Of a DNA stretch of 64,000 nt, positions 58,459 to 64,000 are shown in pieces. The notes under the pieces are model-generated. The model saw only the letters and a list, made by a program, of their open reading frames with translations, searched no databases and had not been told where the DNA came from. Location of the stretch: contig MNCI01002172.1 in the NCBI GenBank assembly GCA_015680685.1, forward strand, positions 408,507 through 472,506. Direction: 5' to 3'. The position numbers and the translations under genes were made by a program. How positions within the stretch are numbered: the first letter of the stretch is position 1; the number at the start of each line of letters is the position of its first letter. Origin of the DNA: Gnetum montanum (taxonomy: Eukaryota > Streptophyta > Gnetopsida > Gnetales > Gnetaceae).

Positions 58459-59874
58459 CTATAAGTGTGACACTATGAGGTAACATCCCTTAGGATGTTC
58501 ATATTGGTAGATGTCACACTCACCATCATCATCTGGTTTAGTTTTTGCAACTTCCTCTACTATAGCAATCTTGCCCTTACCTTGATTGGCATGTTCAACT
58601 TCCTTTTGCCTCTTGTAGTTACTACGACTACTTTTTTCTTTGGACTCTTCAACAACTTTCAAGATAGCTTGAAATATACTATCCATAGAGTCCCATAATT
58701 GATCTACTTTAGCCAAAATTTCAGAGGTAACTTTTTCAATTGACTAGATTTTTTGGTTCACCACCTCATCAAGTGATGATTCATCTTCACTGTCACAAAA
58801 TCAGACCTCCCTCTTGTGAATGGAAGGATTGAGATTATATTCTTCTACACTTTTGTGTTTCCTCAACTCTTCTTCTTCTTTTGCTACCTGCTGGATCAAC
58901 CTTTGGATCTAATGGGCTCTTAACTTTGACAATCACCCGTGGGCATAGACTCCAAGAATTCTTCTCATTTTTGATTGGAGCCCATCTATGATATGGTGAA
59001 GTTGCTCTTATTTGAGAATAACCATGGCTAGGACATTTGTGTAATATAGAATAGTATTGGTCCATGGCAGCATCCAAGGGTTCATGTGTCCCTTGTTTCC
59101 ATCCTTGGATTTGTCTCCTCATGTTGGACACTCAGGAGTAAGTTTGATATTTGTCATTGAATAGTTCAAGCATTGTACTCCATTTTTTGATCGATTTTAG
59201 TTCTAAGGATTGGTACCAACCTTTTGCTTCTATAATAAGTGTCTTGGAAAACAACTTGAGTTTTTGCTAGTTATTTTCTATATTTTGCAAGGCACAAGAA
59301 TTATGGAAAGCCTAACAATGGTTCTATGAATTTGAGTTATATCCCCCTTTGAACCTAGGGATATTGTTCATGTCTAGCCTCTTAGTTCGACTATCCTTAA
59401 TGTGCCTTGTAGGAATTCTGACTACCTTTGCAATGTTTAGCATGCTCCAAGTAGCAAGAAAATGCTCATCGAGGTCATGATTCTTGTGCCTATGATGCCC
59501 TTTGCTACCCCTTCATTCATGATGATAGGCCTTTCTTGAATGCCTGCACCATAGGCCTTAACTTGCTTGATGATTCCTATGATCATCTTGGTTCTGTTGG
59601 TCACCTCCATCACGATCGCACCCCCTATGATTACATTCAGAGCTAGAAGAAGAAGAAGATGATGATGAAGATGAAGAGGAAGAAGGACTAGCACCATCAT
59701 GGTGCCTACCACCCCCTCTTCAGTGGCCGCAATCATGATCTTGTTTCTTGCTCGCATCCTTACCATGACTCTCCTCTTTGGATTCCCCTTTATCATTGTA
59801 TTTGTTCTTGCCAAAACTAAGATTATGGATTGTGGACTACAAGTTTTGGTTTTGACCTCTTTCACCAAAGTCAA
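58459..59874 (-). pseudogene. Element D gag remnant
   Basis: A low-complexity Ser/Asp-rich N-terminal part (59874-59437, with an AGAAGA/GATGAT run at 59646-59682) is followed by the capsid region near 59430-59130, MSNMRRQIQGWKQGTHEPLD (59131) and the C-terminal part 58716-58459 with coiled-coil-like sequence and CDIYQYEHPKGCYLIVSHL, a zinc knuckle whose second Cys is Tyr. It is collinear with element A gag. Frames change several times. The 145-codon open frame over 59437-59874 is out of frame with the capsid. Confidence 0.7.
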
Positions 59875-60458
59875 AGAGAGAAGTCTCTTTGAATGAAAAA
59901 CTCTAGAGAAAGGTTCTCCATCCTATTTTTTGTACATTAGGAATGAGGAATCATTAGACCACTTCCCCTTCATAGACTCATAACACTACTCTAGTTATTG
60001 ATCCCTTAGATGTTGTGCATTAGTGGGATGATAATCCTTGGTGTCAGTATCCTACATAACATATTCATCATGAAGCCCCTAGATGCCCAATCACATAAGA
60101 GTTTGTTGGAGCATCATAGGAATGGATTGATTAGGTGGCAATGTAATGTTGCCCTCCATGTCTTGCCACTACAACACTTCATCTTGGTGTAGGAAATAGG
60201 TGAAATTGGATATATACTCATCAAGATGAGCATATACCACTCTGTATTGTTAGGGCACTTGTTTATTTACTCCATTAGAATTGGGTAGAGAATCACTCCT
60301 TTGAGAAGAAGACATCTTGTATTAGAAAACAAGAAATGTAACATGCTTCTTAAAATTATTGTAGTTATTTTAATGTATGATATGACTTTAGGATTTGTTC
60401 TAATGATCTTGAATAAATTTTCACTAAGTCTTAGATAGCACGTGTAACAAATTAAAGA

Positions 60459-60476
60459 CCCTTGACAATGGTACCA
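60459..60476 (-). other. Element D primer-binding site (tRNA-Asp type)
   Basis: On the minus strand TGGTACCATTGTCAAGGG, one base after the LTR. It is the most diverged PBS of the five, but in the same position. Confidence 0.65.
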
Positions 60477-60477
60477 A

Positions 60478-61288
60478 TGATGAGCAACGAGGTACCCCTA
60501 TGCCCAATCATATGAATCACAAGCATTCACGTGTAATTCGGTTGAATTTCGTAGACCTTAAGTTCCCACGTACACTAGTTCTAGGACGTGAAATTTAATC
60601 ATGGCAATCATTGTCTTCCCAACTACACTTGTGGGGCTTAGTTGTATGGTTAAGTGTAATTGATAAACATGATTTTTATTATTTTATATTTTAGTCATCT
60701 ATGATTAACAACAAGTTGAAACTCAATTTATGAACCACTTTAATTGATCTAATTGCAAATTAATGACTAACTATCCTAACATAAGTATCAAACATTAAGC
60801 ATTTTTGGGATTACCAAGCATCATGCTCATGCTCGAAGTGGTTGTACTTATGTGCTCAATTAAGTGCTATTTAATCTAGCTAGCTTACTTTAGCTTAATT
60901 ACTTGGTAGTAATAAATGAAATTTTGAAAAACATTAAATGCATGAATAAAATATTTAAGCCAGCCAAGGTGCTACAAGGTTTGATTAGAAAGCCTATCTT
61001 TATTACTACACACACTGTCGTGCTTAGGTATAACAATGCTCGAATAAAGATCTGTACACTCAATGATTCCTGCTTTGGGCATTTTGGAAAATATTTTAGC
61101 GTTGGAGAAAAGAAACTACAAGAGCTTTGGTATGATATGACAAACACTTCTCCTAGATCATGTGCCCAAGCACTATATTTATAGGCTAGTAGACACCTCG
61201 TGATATCGGATATCCAACATCACTTCTTGGGCTCTAATATCAGGTATATAATATTAGGGCTCAGAGCCAAGGTAGATATGATTCATCA
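60478..61288 (-). repeat. Element D 5' LTR
   Basis: 811 bp; plus strand TGATGAGCAACGAGGTACCC...GATTCATCA. It matches 51349-52190 except for an indel of about 45 bp near 51680 and scattered changes. Palindromes GATATCGGATATC occur at 61200-61215. Confidence 0.88.
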
Positions 61289-61442
61289 CGGTCTTTTATA
61301 CATAATCATGTAGTTTAAATGATTTGTAGGTGAACTCCATATTTTGATATTTAATCTAAAAAATATTCTAAAGTTCCATTTTCCCTTATGTAATTTATAT
61401 CATTACCATTTGGTTTTTATGTTGGCTATATAATAATAAATT

Positions 61443-61870
61443 TTAGCCTAGTGATAATACTTTTTTTTGAAAGCTCCATGTCATGGGTTTGATTCTTATG
61501 AATTTATAATTAGACTATATATCTTGGGGTATAGCTATATTAAAATTATTTTGAGGTTTTTTTTGGGATTCCAACACCTCCATACATTGTCTTTTAGAAA
61601 TTTTGAAGTCATGGATTTGATTTTAGTGGGAAATGCTAAGTTATAAAGTTCTAATTAGACCATATATCTTGGAGTGTACATATATTACAATTATTTCAAG
61701 ATTCCAACATCCCATTTCTTATATATTATTTTTTATTTAAAAGCTCCAAGGCATAGGTTTAATTCTAGTGGAAAAATGCTGAGTTGTAAAGTTCTAATTA
61801 GACTATATCTTGGAGTATACCTATATTACTATTATTTCAAGGTTTCAACACCCCATACATTAATTATTTT
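61443..61870 (+). repeat. SINE-derived tandem repeat, three units
   Basis: Unit 1 has a SINE head: A box TTAGCCTAGTGATAATA (61443-61459) and B box GGGTTTGATTCT (61485-61496). Units 2 (from about 61590) and 3 (from about 61736) lack the A box but keep the rest: TTTGATTTTAGTGGGAAATG, AAGTTCTAATTAGAC and ATATATCTTGGAGTGTA, then ATTACAATTATTTCAAG. The unit length is about 140-150 bp. It is the inverted partner of 50585-50803. Confidence 0.6.
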
Positions 61871-63439
61871 TTATAGGTTATTGCATCAATATCTATATAG
61901 ATGTTTTTATATATTGTTAAAGTGCAACTATATGTGTAACTACATGTATTGCATCATATAAGGTAACCATATGGATGTTACATTATTGATATAAGTTATT
62001 TTTCATCACGATGTCCATATATTATATGTATAATTAAATGGATGTTGTTACAAGTTATTACAAGTTATTATAATATAAGTATACATAGGCTAGTAAAATG
62101 TAACTACATACATGTTATAGTTATTTTTAATATGGTTACTATTATCACAACAATTGCCATTACCATGGAATAATAAGCATTAGAAGTGTTGAGCCTATTT
62201 TTTAAGCTCCTAAATAAAAAGATTAATTAATTGATCTAGTAGGATTAAGATGAATCACTTGCATTGATTAGATGAGAAGTATTATTAGTAAGCTTGAAAG
62301 AGAATATTGTGGATGTACATTGAGTTTTGACTCATAAGTTATATTTTCTTGAATGTGAATGCACAAACAAAAAAGTCCTAGATGAAGAATAAGGATTTCA
62401 AAAGTAAACTATTTGCATAGATGCTCAAATAAAGTTTACTTATTTTAGTTGGGGTTTCTCAAAAATTATTCTTGATGAAATTTTAAGTAGCTCAAAGGTT
62501 GTTTAGTAGACAAACATATGAGCTTGTTAGTCAAGATTCAAAGAAGCAACATGAAGAGCTAGGTTTTAAGACAGTTTGATTTTATAAGATATCCTAGTGT
62601 ACAGTGCTAAATTATTAAGTTCAAGAAAAGAGTTTGTGATGGGATAACCTAATTTGAAAAATTATTACTTCTTATTAAAGCTTATTATCTAAGCTTTGAA
62701 TTGACAAAGATTGATCCATAAAGTTGAAAGAATTGATTTTAGCTCATAACAGGATCAACATTAGCATAACGACTTATTACAAATTACTAAGTTGAAACTT
62801 TATTAGTAAGGCTTATAGAACTAAGGATTTGAAGGAGTGAGATTAGTTTTATAAAAGAGAGCTACTATGATTATATCATGTTAGCTCATGGAGTTAGAAT
62901 GGTTTGTAGAACAAAAGAATTGGTTTCACAAAAAATATTTAAGTTAGTTCTACAAACCATGTTATTTTTATTAGATTTTTAATATAAAATAAGATTCTAT
63001 AGTTGAAGACTTAATTAGCACTATATGTCACATCAGCTTGTAGAATTAGAATAGATTTGTAGAACTAAAAAGTGGTTCTACAAGTTAGTTCTACAAGCAA
63101 GTCCTCAATCCACATGAGCTCTTGGTCAGTTTGTTCATGGAATTGGGGAAGGTCCATAAAACCAAAAATTAGTTCCATAAATAGCTTATAGATTGGTTAT
63201 ACCATGTCAACTAGCTAGAGGTTAAAAAATGGCTTCATATTATTATGGGATTTGATTCTATAACAAAATGTTAAGTTTGGCTTTACAAGTAAAACCCATG
63301 TGCCATGTAGGCTAGGTAAGGAAAGCTTATTTTAAAGAGCTAGTATCTCAATAAGTTATAGAATTGATTTAGAGAATATTTTTTATTAGCTATATAAGAC
63401 TCAAAAAGGCAAGCTTTGTAGAACCAAAAATTGATTTTA
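61871..63439. other. No gene recognised; AT-rich with short inverted repeats
   Basis: AT-rich. From 62880 to 63180 the phrases TTTGTAGAAC and GTTCTACAA recur in both orientations, including a perfect 12-bp inverted repeat at 62901-62912 and 62947-62958. The LINE fragment to the right may once have extended into this stretch, but I see no supporting motif. Confidence 0.45.
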
Positions 63440-64000
63440 CAAGGAAGCCACATCAACTCTTGATCTAAGAGTAACTAAGTGATCAATAGTAGAGTGATTT
63501 TGTCTAAAACTTGCTTGAAAGCTTACCTTGACCTAGTTACCTTTAGCACAAGAATTGATTTTCTTTTCTAGTAGAGTGCATAGCAACTTTGCAAAAATAT
63601 TACTCACAATGATCATTTGATAATTGTTCAAATTATTTTTATCCTCCTTTTTATATAACAATATAGCTTTACTAGTTTTCCATTATTGATTTAATCCTTG
63701 CTTCATTGATATATTTAATTTGTGCCAAATTTTACTATGAATAGTAGATTTTATCCACTTTAACAATTCTATATATAAATTATCTGAATTAATAGCTTTG
63801 CTAGATGCTAGCTTTTTAATACCCTCTGTGACTTCCTCAATAGTAAATTGGAGAGATGCTTATTGTACAATTATAGTAGAATTACCATTTTATTTTATAA
63901 ATAACTTATTGTAAAATAAGCAAATATCTTTAAAATAAAAATTAAATGATAAAGAGGCTTTATGATGAAAACATTATAAAAACTATCTAGGTTCCATTTT
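63440..64000 (-). pseudogene. LINE reverse transcriptase fragment, same family as 36700-38670, cut by the window end
   Basis: On the minus strand FTIEEVTEGIKKLASSKAIN, SDNLYIELLKWIKSTIHSKI, LNISMKQGLNQ, WKTSKAILLYKKEDKNNLNN, YQMIIVSNIFAKLLCTLLEK and FQASFRQNHSTIDHLVTLR. This matches the front part of the RT domain seen in the intron LINE (SKATKSNGLYAELLKW, KTTKALFLHKK, IISNIFAKI, FRKAHSTINTM). The part before RT continues to the window end. It is broken by stops, and the catalytic box is not present. Confidence 0.72.

Larger units (their letters stand above)
51349..61288 (-). mobile_element. Element D: full-length Ty3/gypsy element, decayed
   Basis: 3' LTR 51349-52190, 3' non-coding region, integrase, RNase H, RT, protease, gag, tRNA-Asp PBS and 5' LTR 60478-61288, all in the standard order on the minus strand. 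It is the only element here that keeps every pol domain, so it is the model for what A, B, C and E have lost. Stops and lost catalytic residues make it inactive. The flanks GGATT and CGGTC do not match as a target duplication. Confidence 0.88.

Noticed and set aside
60899-61184. Frames of 82 and 93 codons on both strands near 61000
   Set aside because: They lie entirely inside the element D 5' LTR, which is non-coding.

Overview
The window is nuclear DNA of a plant with a large, transposon-filled genome, AT-rich with long stretches of decayed retroelements. A gymnosperm or other large-genome seed plant is my inference; nothing here fixes the species. No bacterial operons, tRNA genes or CRISPR arrays were seen. 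One host gene is complete: a four-exon HAD phosphatase of the MDP-1 type on the minus strand at 34789-39774. I read all four exons and three GT-AG introns directly. Its 4.2-kb first intron carries a LINE fragment with a SINE nested inside it, and an unrelated exon-like island.

Most of the rest is one family of Ty3/gypsy LTR elements. All share TGATGA...TCATCA LTR ends, a primer-binding site that fits the 3' end of tRNA-Asp, and a U3 rich in short palindromes. Elements A (5983-13947, +), E (44327-about 50030, +) and D (51349-61288, -) carry decayed gag and pol. Elements C (24080-32928, -) and B (18445-23388, -) carry gag but no protease, reverse transcriptase or integrase. C has in addition a second open region, ORF2, resembling the 'putative plant transposon protein' domain; a second ORF2 copy lies at 1-1857. 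C is therefore a gag-bearing non-autonomous element that would need pol supplied by relatives such as A, D or E. C is inserted in a relic of 26S rRNA, whose two halves lie exactly on either side of it.

Layout: 1-1857 ORF2 copy; 1848-3335 copia remnant; 3335-4620 CCR4-like pseudogene and flank; 5097-5336 45-bp minisatellite; 5983-13947 element A; 14728-15300 LTR with an initiator-Met PBS; 16947-18298 another LTR with 47-bp tandem repeats; 18445-23388 element B; 23982-33077 26S rRNA relic split by element C; 34101-34189 16S-like rRNA relic; 34789-39774 MDP-1 gene; 40395-41273 solo LTR with a perfect target duplication; 41390-41879 LTR; 42616-44250 second CCR4-like pseudogene; 44327-50030 element E with a SINE in it; 50030-50487 LTR; 50585-50803 SINE; 51349-61288 element D; 61443-61870 SINE-derived tandem; 63440-64000 LINE fragment.

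Apart from the MDP-1 gene nothing looks functional. Reading frames in the elements are broken by stops, and several catalytic residues are lost, nearly all by G-to-A or C-to-T changes, as expected for old methylated repeats.
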